A stretch of DNA of 36,985 nt from positions 1-36,985 of the forward strand of contig JAKAAT010000001.1 of assembly GCA_021802205.1 (NCBI GenBank), in the 5' to 3' direction. Numbering within the stretch: the stretch's first letter is position 1; each line of letters opens with the position of its first letter. Positions 1 through 9,550 of the stretch are shown piece after piece. This stretch comes from Thermoplasmata archaeon. Lineage in GTDB: Archaea > Thermoplasmatota > Thermoplasmata > Thermoplasmatales > Thermoplasmataceae. The translations under genes were made by a program, and so were the position numbers. The notes under the pieces are model-generated. The model worked only from the letters and a program-made list of their open reading frames with translations, ran no database searches and had not been told where the DNA came from.

Positions 1-970
1 TATTGGAATTTGTATAAAGTTCCCCCAGTTGTCCATTTCCCGAAATTAAGCTGACAGCGGGCATATTCCTGTAGGATGTGTATATTTCACTAATATTTGA
101 AATGCCTTCAGCAGTATCTGTACCATGGTTGTATGCATCCTCAACTGCCTGATAATTATGGCCGTTCCAATATTCAAGCAACATGGTCATATTTGTCTTG
201 ACCGCCCTTGTGTCTGTTGCGTTGCCTGGACCGCCTATAATCAGTCCTGCATTTACAGGCAAGGAGTTTATATAATTTCCATCAATTACAAATCCATAAT
301 CAGATGATATATTGCCCGCAAAGGTGAAATTTAAAATATCGTATGAAACCCATCCATTACCGGTATTGTATTCCATCTGTATGTGCGGGAATCCTGCCTT
401 TATAAAGGAGATGCTTTTTAATTCGATCAATTTGTAACCGAAGTTATAGCATTTACCATCATTTGCCTGGAAATAATAGAAGCTAGAAGACTTAGAAGTG
501 GATATCTTACCGTTACCGTGTATAGTGCTGTTATGCATATCGGAATTGCTGGATGTGAAATTCCAGACATTATCAAAAAATGCTATCTCCTTATTGCTAG
601 TATTTATTATTGCAACATTCTGAACCCAGTAAGTATAATTTTGCCCATTTATATTAAAACGGTAATTCAGATTTAATTGGATACTCGTATCATTTGGGCA
701 ACCTGTTATGGAAGAATTGTACGTAGTAAGATTTTTGATCGATACTATTCCCTCAAACGATGTGCTATTGAGGAATAATCCTCTGCCCTGGGAATTAATC
801 CCAAAATCTACTATACCCATAGGTGCCGGTTCATTACTGATATATGAATTTGGATCAATTACAGCGGGTGAAACGCTGAGTGGTGGATGCTGTTCTTCAG
901 TATGCAGATAAAAAGTTGGAATTAACAGCATTATTGTTATAACTAATATAACAGAAATATATTTTGACAT
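1..970 (-). CDS. Thermopsin-family (A5) acid peptidase, C-terminus truncated by window edge
   Basis: Manual reverse-strand translation from ATG at 970 is open to the edge: MSKYISVILVITIMLLIPTFYLHTEEQHPPLSVSPAVIDPNSYISNEPAPMGIVDFGINSQGRG...; signal peptide plus thermopsin-like 'APMGIxDxGI' motif. Missing from ORF track because no stop lies inside the window. Confidence 0.85.
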   Translation of the reverse strand, partial: MSKYISVILVITIMLLIPTFYLHTEEQHPPLSVSPAVIDPNSYISNEPAPMGIVDFGINSQGRGLFLNSTSFEGIVSIKNLTTYNSSITGCPNDTSIQLNLNYRFNINGQNYTYWVQNVAIINTSNKEIAFFDNVWNFTSSNSDMHNSTIHGNGKISTSKSSSFYYFQANDGKCYNFGYKLIELKSISFIKAGFPHIQMEYNTGNGWVSYDILNFTFAGNISSDYGFVIDGNYINSLPVNAGLIIGGPGNATDTRAVKTNMTMLLEYWNGHNYQAVEDAYNHGTDTAEGISNISEIYTSYRNMPAVSLISGNGQLGELYTNSN

Positions 971-1173
971 TTCTATAGATATAATAATATTGGTATAAAT
1001 ATCTTTTTAGAAAAACAGTACGTCCATTACAATCCTAAATTCTTTAGTCTGAATCATTAAAAAGTTATAATTATCAAAATACATTTCTTATTTCAGGTGA
1101 CCTCCTTAACGGTAAAGCATTGGGATTCATGCTTAAAAGTTAATTTAATATTATAATTATACATTTTAGTACA

Positions 1174-1935
1174 ATGGATGATGTAATTATTACTAAAAAG
1201 GAGAGGATAACTGTCATATCGATAAATCGCCCGGATGTAAGAAATGCCATAAATTATAAAACTTCCAGACTACTGCAGAAAGCCATGGAAGAATTTAATT
1301 TCGACAGTGCCCAGCATGTAGCCATTATAACAGGAACTGATGGAAACTTCTCTGCAGGGGCAGACTTATCAGATGCGAAAAAGATGAGTGAAGAAGTACT
1401 AAATGAAAATGGACCCATGGGATTTACAAGAATGATTTTTCAAAAACCGGTTATAGCTGCCATAGAAGGATACTGTGTTGCTGGTGGTCTGGAGATGGCA
1501 CTTGCTGCTGATATAAGAATTGCTGAAAAGAATTCAAAATTTGGATTCCTGGAAAGGCGTTTCGGAGTGCCCCTGATCGATGGAGGTACACAGCGGCTTC
1601 CAGCAATAATAGGACTCGGAAGGGCCCTTGACATGATTCTTACTGGAAAGCTTATCTCCGGAGAAGAGGCATATGGTATTGGATTAGTCAATTATATTAC
1701 CGATAAAGGAAAAACCCTGGAAAAAGCCATGGAAATTGGCAAGCTTATTGACTCTTTTCCGTGGACAACTGTAATAAATGATAGACTTTCACTAATTCAC
1801 GGAATTTCTGAATCACTGAAAGATGGACTTAGAATTGAGGCAGAGTTAGGTAAAAAAACCATTGACAGTGGTGTTGTTCAAAATGGTGCAGAAAAATTTT
1901 TATCTGGTTCTGGCAGGCACGGAACAAGGGAATAA
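1174..1935 (+). CDS. Enoyl-CoA hydratase/isomerase family protein
   Basis: Crotonase signatures NRPDVRNAIN, GNFSAGADL, AIEGYCVAGGLEMALAADIRIA. Confidence 0.92.
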   Translation: MDDVIITKKERITVISINRPDVRNAINYKTSRLLQKAMEEFNFDSAQHVAIITGTDGNFSAGADLSDAKKMSEEVLNENGPMGFTRMIFQKPVIAAIEGYCVAGGLEMALAADIRIAEKNSKFGFLERRFGVPLIDGGTQRLPAIIGLGRALDMILTGKLISGEEAYGIGLVNYITDKGKTLEKAMEIGKLIDSFPWTTVINDRLSLIHGISESLKDGLRIEAELGKKTIDSGVVQNGAEKFLSGSGRHGTRE

Positions 1936-1952
1936 AAATCATGAATTTATAA

Positions 1953-3410
1953 TTAAAGGTTATCCTTTATCCCGGCAGCATATTTTCCCAGTGCTATACT
2001 CTCGGAGTAATCATAGGATCGATTCAATTCCAGTATACTTGCCTCTATTGAACCCTCTGCGTGAATCATGCCTGCAAGATAAAGAGCCCCAAAAGATGAT
2101 ATAAATTCCCTCAGAGTCTGAAAAACCTTAACCCTGTCTAGAGTTTCATCTTTATTTCTTCCCGTGAGATATTTTAATAGTATTTTCCTCTCTTCGGGAT
2201 TTTCAAAATCTTCATAAGACGGAAGTGTTGCAACTATTCCACCGGCTATATCAACTATATTTTTTATTACTTCTGTATAGTTTTCATTGGCAAACAGTTT
2301 TCCAACATTGGTATACACTATATTTGGAATAGCCAGTTTAGATGATTTATCATAACTGCATTTATAAGCCGCTGCTATTGCATTTGCTTTCAGGGTTTCT
2401 TTGTATTTTATTAGCACTGAAAGGTTCCTTCTTATGTTTGATTTTTCGGCCACTCCGTTATATTCTGCAAGCAGTTTACCAGTACCTATAAGAAAATCAC
2501 CCAGGGCAGCCCGGTAAGATAGAGCAGTAAATCTATGAAATGTTGGGAACATCATGGCAAGGAATCCTGCGAAGTCGTATTCTCCATTGAGAAATATTCT
2601 ATCATTGGGTATGAAAACATTATCAAATACTGTAATAGTTTCTACTTCTACATTTTTTCTTCCTATGACTGAAAGTGTATCATTTGCCACTGTTTCAACT
2701 TCCTTCAATGGTCGGGCAAACATGGTTATTCCCTTTGTATTAGCAGGTATTGCAAAAGCCACTGCATAATCCATATCATCTGCCCCCATGTTCCTAGTAG
2801 GTATTACTAGAAGTTCATTGGCGGCTATAGACTGGGTAGTATGTGCCTTTGTACCGGACACATATATTCCATTTTTATCCCTTTTAACAATATGCACATA
2901 CATATCAGGGTCATTTTGTTCTGATGGCTTCAGGGATCTGTCTCCTTTCATATCTGTCTGGGCCAGTGCAAGGCTAAGGTCCTTCCCGGCGGCATATGTG
3001 TAAAATTTCATTACGTTTTCATAATAATTGGTTTGATATTTTTCATCAATTCTTCTTGTTACATACATTAAGGCAAAAATGGCGTCAGTTCCTATAGCCT
3101 TGACAATATTGAACTGCCCTCTCCCAATTCTTGTAGTTTCGTATATTAGATCATGCCGCTGCATCAGTTCATCGGTATTTTTGGGAATTCTGTAAAAAGA
3201 ACTTATATTCCCCAGTTTATCATCCATGTAACATGTAATTCCTTTATAATTGGCATCGAATTGTAATTTATATATAGAGGAAGCATGTTCCACCGGAACT
3301 TTTAATGCAATATGCTCTGTAACATTCTCGACCTTTTTCCCACGATAGTAAACAACTCTTCCATCATTGAGGCTTTTTCTATATTCCTCTGCTGAAATAA
3401 CCATGAACAT
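1953..3410 (-). CDS. 4-hydroxyphenylacetate 3-hydroxylase (HpaB)/4-hydroxybutyryl-CoA dehydratase superfamily protein
   Basis: Family-like segments EEYRKSLNDGRVVYYRGKKVENV, DRSLKPSEQNDPDMYVHIVKRDKNGIYVSGTKAHTT, FPTFHRFTALSYRAALGDFLIGTG. Start could also be the Met at 3404. Confidence 0.82.
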   Translation of the reverse strand: MFMVISAEEYRKSLNDGRVVYYRGKKVENVTEHIALKVPVEHASSIYKLQFDANYKGITCYMDDKLGNISSFYRIPKNTDELMQRHDLIYETTRIGRGQFNIVKAIGTDAIFALMYVTRRIDEKYQTNYYENVMKFYTYAAGKDLSLALAQTDMKGDRSLKPSEQNDPDMYVHIVKRDKNGIYVSGTKAHTTQSIAANELLVIPTRNMGADDMDYAVAFAIPANTKGITMFARPLKEVETVANDTLSVIGRKNVEVETITVFDNVFIPNDRIFLNGEYDFAGFLAMMFPTFHRFTALSYRAALGDFLIGTGKLLAEYNGVAEKSNIRRNLSVLIKYKETLKANAIAAAYKCSYDKSSKLAIPNIVYTNVGKLFANENYTEVIKNIVDIAGGIVATLPSYEDFENPEERKILLKYLTGRNKDETLDRVKVFQTLREFISSFGALYLAGMIHAEGSIEASILELNRSYDYSESIALGKYAAGIKDNL

Positions 3411-3496
3411 TTAATATAATTCTATTATTTAATTTTCTTATTAACCGATAAGTATCGATTTATCCTTTATAGGTCTATAATGTAATTCTGAATAAA

Positions 3497-3504
3497 TTTA
3501 AATA
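3497..3504 (+). promoter_or_regulatory. Archaeal TATA box for the acyl-CoA ligase gene at 3526
   Basis: TTTAAATA centred about 26 nt upstream of the ATG at 3526; consistent with a leaderless transcript. Confidence 0.65.
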
Positions 3505-3525
3505 CATTTATATTTTTATTTCTCT

Positions 3526-5175
3526 ATGGAAAAATATGAATGGTTCAAAATCTGGCCAAATTATCTGCCTTATACTATAGACTATCCAGATATGAATATA
3601 TGGAAGATGATGGAGATATCGTCCTCCCTATATGGAACTAAAGATGCAGCGATATATTATGGAAATCATATAAAGTATAGTGAAATTAGCGAGGACATTA
3701 ATAACTTATCGTTGTACATAAAATCCATTGGAATCAGGAAAGGTGACAGGATTGGAATAATGATGCAGAATTCGCCACATTTCATAATCTCTTTTTTCGC
3801 CATAGCACGGGCCGGTGCCACAATAGTTCTTATGAGCCCAGCACTTGATTACAGCACTGCCTCCTATATTGTAAAAGAAACAGATATGAAAATGATAATC
3901 ACAACCTCTGAACTTGTGAAAATCCCTGAAAAACTGAATACTGAATTCCATATACCCTTTGTCTGTGGATCACTTCGTGACTATATTAAAGACCCAGATA
4001 TTCCAGTTCCAGAATTCATAATGTCCGAATACTCAATCTCTGGTATACCTTGGAAAGAAGTTATAAAACATAGAAAGGGAGAATTAGAGTATAATTCAGA
4101 AATGGATGATGAAGCCCTGATAGCATATACATCTGGTACCACAGGGATACCAAAAGGATGTGTGCACACCAATAAATCTGTAATAGCAAATGCCATGGGT
4201 GCTTCCATATGGAGACGACTAACATCATCAGCAAATGAACTCGGTGCTGCACCGTTTTTCCATGTAACAGGCTTGGCATTTTCCATGCTATCCCCTATAT
4301 TCGCCGGGGCCACTGTTACAATTTTAACCAGATGGAATAGTGAGGCTGCAATCGAGGCTATTGAGAAATACAGAATAACACATTTTGTTTCAGTTGCACC
4401 CATGATAGTTGATCTTTTGAACCAGAAAGATTTAGGGAAAAGGGATTTTTCATCAATGAGATTCATAGGCGGTGGTGGAGCGGCAATGCCTAGGGTGCTT
4501 GCGGAAAAAATGGAAGATTTGTTCCATATACCATTTGTGGAGGGCTATGGCATGACCGAGGCAATGGGACAGACACATATAAATCCACCCGAGCACAGAA
4601 AACTCCAGTGTATAGGCATCCCGCAGTTCGGATACGATGCAAGGATAATTTCCACAGAAACAGGCAGGGTTGTAAAGGGGGAAACAGGAGAAATCGTTGT
4701 TAGCGGACCGAGCCTTTTCAAAGGCTACCTTAACAAACCAGACGATACAGAAAAAGCATTTATATACATTGATGGTAAAAAATTCCTTAGAACTGGAGAC
4801 ATAGGATATATGGATGAAGAGGGGTCATTTTTCGTTGTGGACAGGGTAAAGAGAATGGTTAACCGTGCTGGATTCAAAGTCTGGCCTGCTGAAATTGATA
4901 GCCTCATGCTACGGCATCCGCACATACTTGAGGTGTGTACAGTAGGAACACCTGATCATAGAACAGGAGAAGAAGTCAAGGCGTTTATTGTTCTGAAAGA
5001 TTCAGGAAAGAATAGAAAAATAAAAGAAATTGACATTGTGACGTGGGCAAAGGAAAATATCGGTGGTTATAAATATCCTCATATTATAGAATTTACGGAT
5101 TCTCTTCCTAAAACTGCTTCAGGAAAGGTTGACTGGAAAAAATTACAGGATATGGAGAGAGAAAAATCAACTTAA
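3526..5175 (+). CDS. AMP-dependent acyl-CoA synthetase/ligase (ANL superfamily)
   Basis: AYTSGTTGIPKGCVHTN, GYGMTEAMGQ, LRTGDIGYMDEEG, C-terminal LPKTASGKVDWKKL. Confidence 0.93.
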   Translation: MEKYEWFKIWPNYLPYTIDYPDMNIWKMMEISSSLYGTKDAAIYYGNHIKYSEISEDINNLSLYIKSIGIRKGDRIGIMMQNSPHFIISFFAIARAGATIVLMSPALDYSTASYIVKETDMKMIITTSELVKIPEKLNTEFHIPFVCGSLRDYIKDPDIPVPEFIMSEYSISGIPWKEVIKHRKGELEYNSEMDDEALIAYTSGTTGIPKGCVHTNKSVIANAMGASIWRRLTSSANELGAAPFFHVTGLAFSMLSPIFAGATVTILTRWNSEAAIEAIEKYRITHFVSVAPMIVDLLNQKDLGKRDFSSMRFIGGGGAAMPRVLAEKMEDLFHIPFVEGYGMTEAMGQTHINPPEHRKLQCIGIPQFGYDARIISTETGRVVKGETGEIVVSGPSLFKGYLNKPDDTEKAFIYIDGKKFLRTGDIGYMDEEGSFFVVDRVKRMVNRAGFKVWPAEIDSLMLRHPHILEVCTVGTPDHRTGEEVKAFIVLKDSGKNRKIKEIDIVTWAKENIGGYKYPHIIEFTDSLPKTASGKVDWKKLQDMEREKST

Positions 5176-5200
5176 TTCCAACAATTTAATTATTTCTATT

Positions 5201-6655
5201 TCATTTTCCACCGCTCTGGTTTGATTCGGCGACAATGACTTTCTTGCTCTTTATTCCTGTGATAAATGACATTATTGCCCCGATAATTAAAACTATCATG
5301 GAAACCAGAAGTGCAGAGTGGAGACCTATCACAAATTTAGATGATACATTCCCCTCCAACTTATCCAAGCCCAGAAACACTTCGAATGTAACATATCTGG
5401 GCACCGTAGACGCTGCTACTGTTATTGCAATTACATAGCTGAGAAGAGTGCCTATATTCGTAAGTGTTCTCAGAAGCCCGGATGAAGAACCATAGAGCTC
5501 CCTGGGAGAATTTGACATGACAGAACTTGTATTCGAGGGCCAGAACATTGAACCTCCAAGTCCCGTAATTATGGATCCGACTATGACCAGATATATTGGG
5601 CTAGTAACACCAAGAAACAGATAAACAACTATACCCATGGCCATGATTAAAATTCCGGTGCCTGCAACTATGCCAGGAGGAACTTTATCTGATAATCTGC
5701 CCATTTTAGGGGATAGCAGGCTTGATAAGAGATATCCTGGCACTAGTATCAGTGATGCATCAAATGGAGAGAAGCCTCTTACACCCTGCAAATACATAAT
5801 TAAAATAAATAGCACCGAAAGGAATCCTATTGCCTGATGTGTCGCTGCCATCAGCGATAGCGATAACTTTCTGTTTTTAAATGCTCTTGTGTCTATAACA
5901 GGGCTTTTAGACCTTTTTTCTATAATGGCGAATGGGATTAGAATTATAAGTCCCGCTATGACCATAGAGATATTTGTTAAATTGGCACCCAGAGAAGCAA
6001 CCTCCACAGCACCGTATGATATTAATCCCAGTATAGCAATTATGAGTGCTGTGCCGGTGTAATCTATTTTTACTGTGGATTTTCTGTTGTCTTTGATATA
6101 CTTTTCAGCCATGTAAAATCCTATTAAGCCTATGGGCACATTTATGTAAAATATGTACCTCCATCCTATGAAAGTAGTAATAACGCCGCCAAGAATTATT
6201 CCTAAAACTCCGCCTATGCTCCATCCCATACTGGTAATTCCGAAGGCTCTGCCCCTTTCGCCGGCAGTAAAGTAGTCTGCTATGATTGCATTGCTGTTTG
6301 CCTGAAGAAGTACTGCACCGAAACCCTGCACGATTCTTGATAGAATAAGAAAATCCACATTTGGAGATGCACCGGCCATTCCAGAACCCACTATAAATAC
6401 TATGAATCCTGCATTGAAAATTCTTCCTCGTCCGAAAATATCTCCCAGTTTCCCCATCTGTGTTGTTAAAGTGGCGAGCACCAGAAGATATACGAGGATT
6501 ACCCATATGGTATCCAGAAATGGTGCCTTTAAATCCACCGTCATTGTTGGCAGTGCCAGAAGCACTATTGTTGTGTCTATTGCAGACATCAGCATTCCGA
6601 TTAATACACTGATTAAAATAAAAGTACGTTTTCTATCTTCCGATTGCTCATTCAT
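5201..6655 (-). CDS. MFS transporter, DHA2 (EmrB/QacA-like) family
   Basis: About 14 hydrophobic segments; N-terminal SAIDTTIVLLALPTM and GKLGDIFGRGRIF motif. Confidence 0.88.
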   Translation of the reverse strand: MNEQSEDRKRTFILISVLIGMLMSAIDTTIVLLALPTMTVDLKAPFLDTIWVILVYLLVLATLTTQMGKLGDIFGRGRIFNAGFIVFIVGSGMAGASPNVDFLILSRIVQGFGAVLLQANSNAIIADYFTAGERGRAFGITSMGWSIGGVLGIILGGVITTFIGWRYIFYINVPIGLIGFYMAEKYIKDNRKSTVKIDYTGTALIIAILGLISYGAVEVASLGANLTNISMVIAGLIILIPFAIIEKRSKSPVIDTRAFKNRKLSLSLMAATHQAIGFLSVLFILIMYLQGVRGFSPFDASLILVPGYLLSSLLSPKMGRLSDKVPPGIVAGTGILIMAMGIVVYLFLGVTSPIYLVIVGSIITGLGGSMFWPSNTSSVMSNSPRELYGSSSGLLRTLTNIGTLLSYVIAITVAASTVPRYVTFEVFLGLDKLEGNVSSKFVIGLHSALLVSMIVLIIGAIMSFITGIKSKKVIVAESNQSGGK

Positions 6656-6668
6656 CTAATCACTTCTC

Positions 6669-6723
6669 GCAGTCGGGTCACTGCAGCGGGATCTAAAAAT
6701 CCCATATTCCCTTTAACTGGAAT
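6669..6723 (-). promoter_or_regulatory. Structured leader/operator with three tandem short inverted repeats upstream of the MFS gene
   Basis: GCAGT-CGGGTC-ACTGC (6669-6684), GGGAT-CTAAAA-ATCCC (6688-6703), ATTCC-CTTTAACT-GGAAT (6706-6723), between a minus-strand TATA-like ATTTAAAT (about 6746-6754) and the ATG. Confidence 0.45.
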
Positions 6724-6830
6724 AAGAGAGTAGTTATCAATTTAATTTAAATATTTTGTAAAAAAGTCAAGAACTTAAAATTTAACTTTATATTGAACAA
6801 AATTTTCGCAATAAAATAATAAATTTATGA

Positions 6831-7193
6831 TCACATAAATTTAGATATTTTCTGAATTGATTCTTGCGGCATTCTCTGCATGGCACTCTGCATCATTTTC
6901 ATATCTCTTTTCTGTAAGTCCGGTGGGAGTTCGGAATTAGCCTGCATACGTAGTGCCACAAAGCCCTTCAACTGTTCATCACTAAAGCCTGATGCAATTC
7001 CCATGTTTGTCATGCAGAGACCGATATATGTCTCATCATCGGTTTTATTCATTTCTGTTATTAAATCTCTCATAGCCTTTACCTTACTGGCATCGTTCTC
7101 CTTGAACATTTCTGCAAATAACTTCTGCATGGCTTTTTCTCTTTCATCTGGTTTCATTTTTGCAATTTTCACTATATCATCCATATTTATCAA
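6831..7193 (-). CDS. Small hypothetical protein (120 aa, helical, Met-rich)
   Basis: Complete ORF with codon usage like its neighbours; no family recognised. Confidence 0.65.
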   Translation of the reverse strand: MINMDDIVKIAKMKPDEREKAMQKLFAEMFKENDASKVKAMRDLITEMNKTDDETYIGLCMTNMGIASGFSDEQLKGFVALRMQANSELPPDLQKRDMKMMQSAMQRMPQESIQKISKFM

Positions 7194-7313
7194 ATCAGGA
7201 TATAATAGATAAATAAAAATATTTTCCTTACTGATTAGTCATATCTATGAAATTTGTTATGTATAATACGCTACATTTTTAATAATTAAAACGAATAAAT
7301 TCTAAAATTTATA

Positions 7314-8252
7314 TCATTCCGTAATTTTATACATATATACGTTATTTATATATCTATTTTCGATAATTCCATTGTTTTCCATATACTTTAAATGTGCTAT
7401 GGTTTCCATTACTGCGAAGTTTTGCTCCATGTAGTTCATATCCATTAATTTGCGATTCTTGCTCCACTCAATAGTTGATGCTAGTTCAAATGCCGTTATC
7501 CAATTAGAAAGATGCGATTTCATTGCTTCTATTCTTCTCTGATGATGCTGTATAATTTCATCTATTCTCCCGGAAAAATCATCAATATTGTCTCTGTGCC
7601 CCGGATAACCTGTTTTAACTACATATTTCTGAATCTTTTTGAGGCTTTCAATGTACATACCGAGATAATCCACACCATTGCTGTACACGCTAATATTAGG
7701 GGATATATTTTTCAGTACATGGTCCCCGGTAATCATCGCCTGAATATCCTTAAGATATATGGCTACGGATCCTGGAGAATGCCCGGGCACATCTATAATT
7801 TCGGTATCTTTGAGGTTAAAATCTCTGATTATATTCAAATCCAGCGCAGAATAATAATTTATAAATTTAATAATGGGATTTCCCTCCAGAATTTTATTAA
7901 ATAGACCCTCGGGAACACCATTTGAGATCATCAGAGTCCTATAATCCCTGAAATATTCATCCTTATTATCAGTTATGTATTTAATTGCATTGTAATCATT
8001 TTCTGAGATATACACAGGAATTCTGTGATTTTTTGTAAGATAAAGTGCACCTCCTATATGATCTATATGTAAATGGGTTATGATACAGAAGTCTATTTTA
8101 TCCAGTTCCACGCCATTTTTTAATTCTCTGTAACTATTTTCAGACATTCCTGTATCAACAATATAATTTGCATTACCTGAAACATGATATATATTGGCTG
8201 TTTTGAGTGCCCTAATCTCTATGGGTACGGTAATTTTTTCAATAGAATTCAT
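7314..8252 (-). CDS. MBL-fold metallohydrolase
   Basis: THLHIDHIGG, PGHSPGSVAIYL, ITGDHVL, YPGHRDNI. Confidence 0.9.
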   Translation of the reverse strand: MNSIEKITVPIEIRALKTANIYHVSGNANYIVDTGMSENSYRELKNGVELDKIDFCIITHLHIDHIGGALYLTKNHRIPVYISENDYNAIKYITDNKDEYFRDYRTLMISNGVPEGLFNKILEGNPIIKFINYYSALDLNIIRDFNLKDTEIIDVPGHSPGSVAIYLKDIQAMITGDHVLKNISPNISVYSNGVDYLGMYIESLKKIQKYVVKTGYPGHRDNIDDFSGRIDEIIQHHQRRIEAMKSHLSNWITAFELASTIEWSKNRKLMDMNYMEQNFAVMETIAHLKYMENNGIIENRYINNVYMYKITE

Positions 8253-8386
8253 AGTGGTTTATGGCATGAGAGGTAATTAATTATTCTCAGTGGATATATA
8301 CTCCATGAAATAATTACATGGACCCTTCTTTTGTGATATATATTTCATTGATAAATTATTAATGGTATTTCACACTTAACTTCTAA

Positions 8387-9550
8387 ATGCGGGAAAATAT
8401 TGAAAATGCAAGGATAAACCGTTTTACGTATATACTGGGAAGTTCGATTTTCTCGTTTTCTATGAATTCTACACTGAGATTTTTTATACCAGTATTGATA
8501 CCTCTCCTTGTTACATCATTAAACATATCGGTTTACATGGCCTCACTTTTCATAACTTCTTACTGGATTGGATACACAGTGTTCCAGATTCCGTCAGGGA
8601 TAATCGCTGACCGTATAGGAGTGGCCAGGGTTGCTAAATTATCGTTTCTTTTGATGATAATAGTTTTTTCCTTTTTTTATTTTGGAAAGAATTCATATCC
8701 GGAAATTTTTATAATTCAGTTTTTCCTGGGCTGTTTTTCTGCAACCGTTTATGTCTCAGATACATCAACTATACAGAAATGGATTCCTGCATCCGGAAGG
8801 TCCACTTTTGTTGGAATTTATCAAACCGGGTTTTTTATCGGTGCTTCACTTGGTGAATATTTTATTTTAAGAGGTTTGAATATCAGCTTCAAGTTTCTTT
8901 ATGTTTCCATTTTGGTAGTTCTGGTTATTGCTGCGATTATTAATTTTGTATTTATGAAGGAGCCTGAAAAAAAGAAAATGAAAATCCGTACCAGAATAAA
9001 TAAAAGAATTTTTTACGTTGCAATGATAAGATTTTCAGCTGGTTTCCTGTATATTGGATTCGTTACCCTCTTTACAACATTTATAGTGTTTGATCATATT
9101 GTACCATATTCTAATGCATATCTATATGCCTGGATTCCGGCAGTAGGTGGTATAATTACATCACCCGTAGGTGGATGGATATCTTCAAAAATAAAACATG
9201 GAAAATCGCTGGTTTCTATAATTCCAGTAATAATTTTAGGAGCCACAATAATATATATTAACTATGCACCTGTTGCTGTAATATTCGGAATCTCATTCCT
9301 CTCGGGCATGCTTTACGGACTTTATGCTGGACCTTCCATGGGCATGGCATCTGATTTCAGCGGCGGTGACCATAATCTAGCATCTGCAAGTAGCATACTC
9401 AATTTCAGTTCCCAGGTCGGAGGAACAATATCACCCCTCATAATCGGATACTTTTTCTCTGTTTATGGAAATTTCCATATGGCCTTCATTATTGTAGCAG
9501 TTATATCCATATCCATTGTGCTAATACCTCTAATAAAGATAAAATTTTAA
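8387..9550 (+). CDS. MFS transporter
   Basis: About 12 hydrophobic segments; QIPSGIIADRIGVARV resembles the MFS loop 2-3 motif. Confidence 0.87.
   Translation: MRENIENARINRFTYILGSSIFSFSMNSTLRFFIPVLIPLLVTSLNISVYMASLFITSYWIGYTVFQIPSGIIADRIGVARVAKLSFLLMIIVFSFFYFGKNSYPEIFIIQFFLGCFSATVYVSDTSTIQKWIPASGRSTFVGIYQTGFFIGASLGEYFILRGLNISFKFLYVSILVVLVIAAIINFVFMKEPEKKKMKIRTRINKRIFYVAMIRFSAGFLYIGFVTLFTTFIVFDHIVPYSNAYLYAWIPAVGGIITSPVGGWISSKIKHGKSLVSIIPVIILGATIIYINYAPVAVIFGISFLSGMLYGLYAGPSMGMASDFSGGDHNLASASSILNFSSQVGGTISPLIIGYFFSVYGNFHMAFIIVAVISISIVLIPLIKIKF

Noticed and set aside
125-911. Plus-strand ORFs at 125-307 and 708-911
   Set aside because: Shadows of the minus-strand thermopsin-family gene reaching the window edge.
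1095-1108. GGTGACCTCC, reverse complement of a strong SD
   Set aside because: No minus-strand start and ORF follows it appropriately; likely coincidental.
3981-4466. 161-aa minus-strand ORF
   Set aside because: Antisense to the well-supported acyl-CoA ligase; no recognisable motif.
6105-6506. 133-aa minus-strand ORF within the MFS gene
   Set aside because: Alternative frame of a clear transporter; Arg/Ser-rich composition typical of an out-of-frame translation.
9547-9550. Convergent stop codons overlapping at TTAA
   Set aside because: Simple palindromic stop sharing between convergent genes; common in compact genomes.
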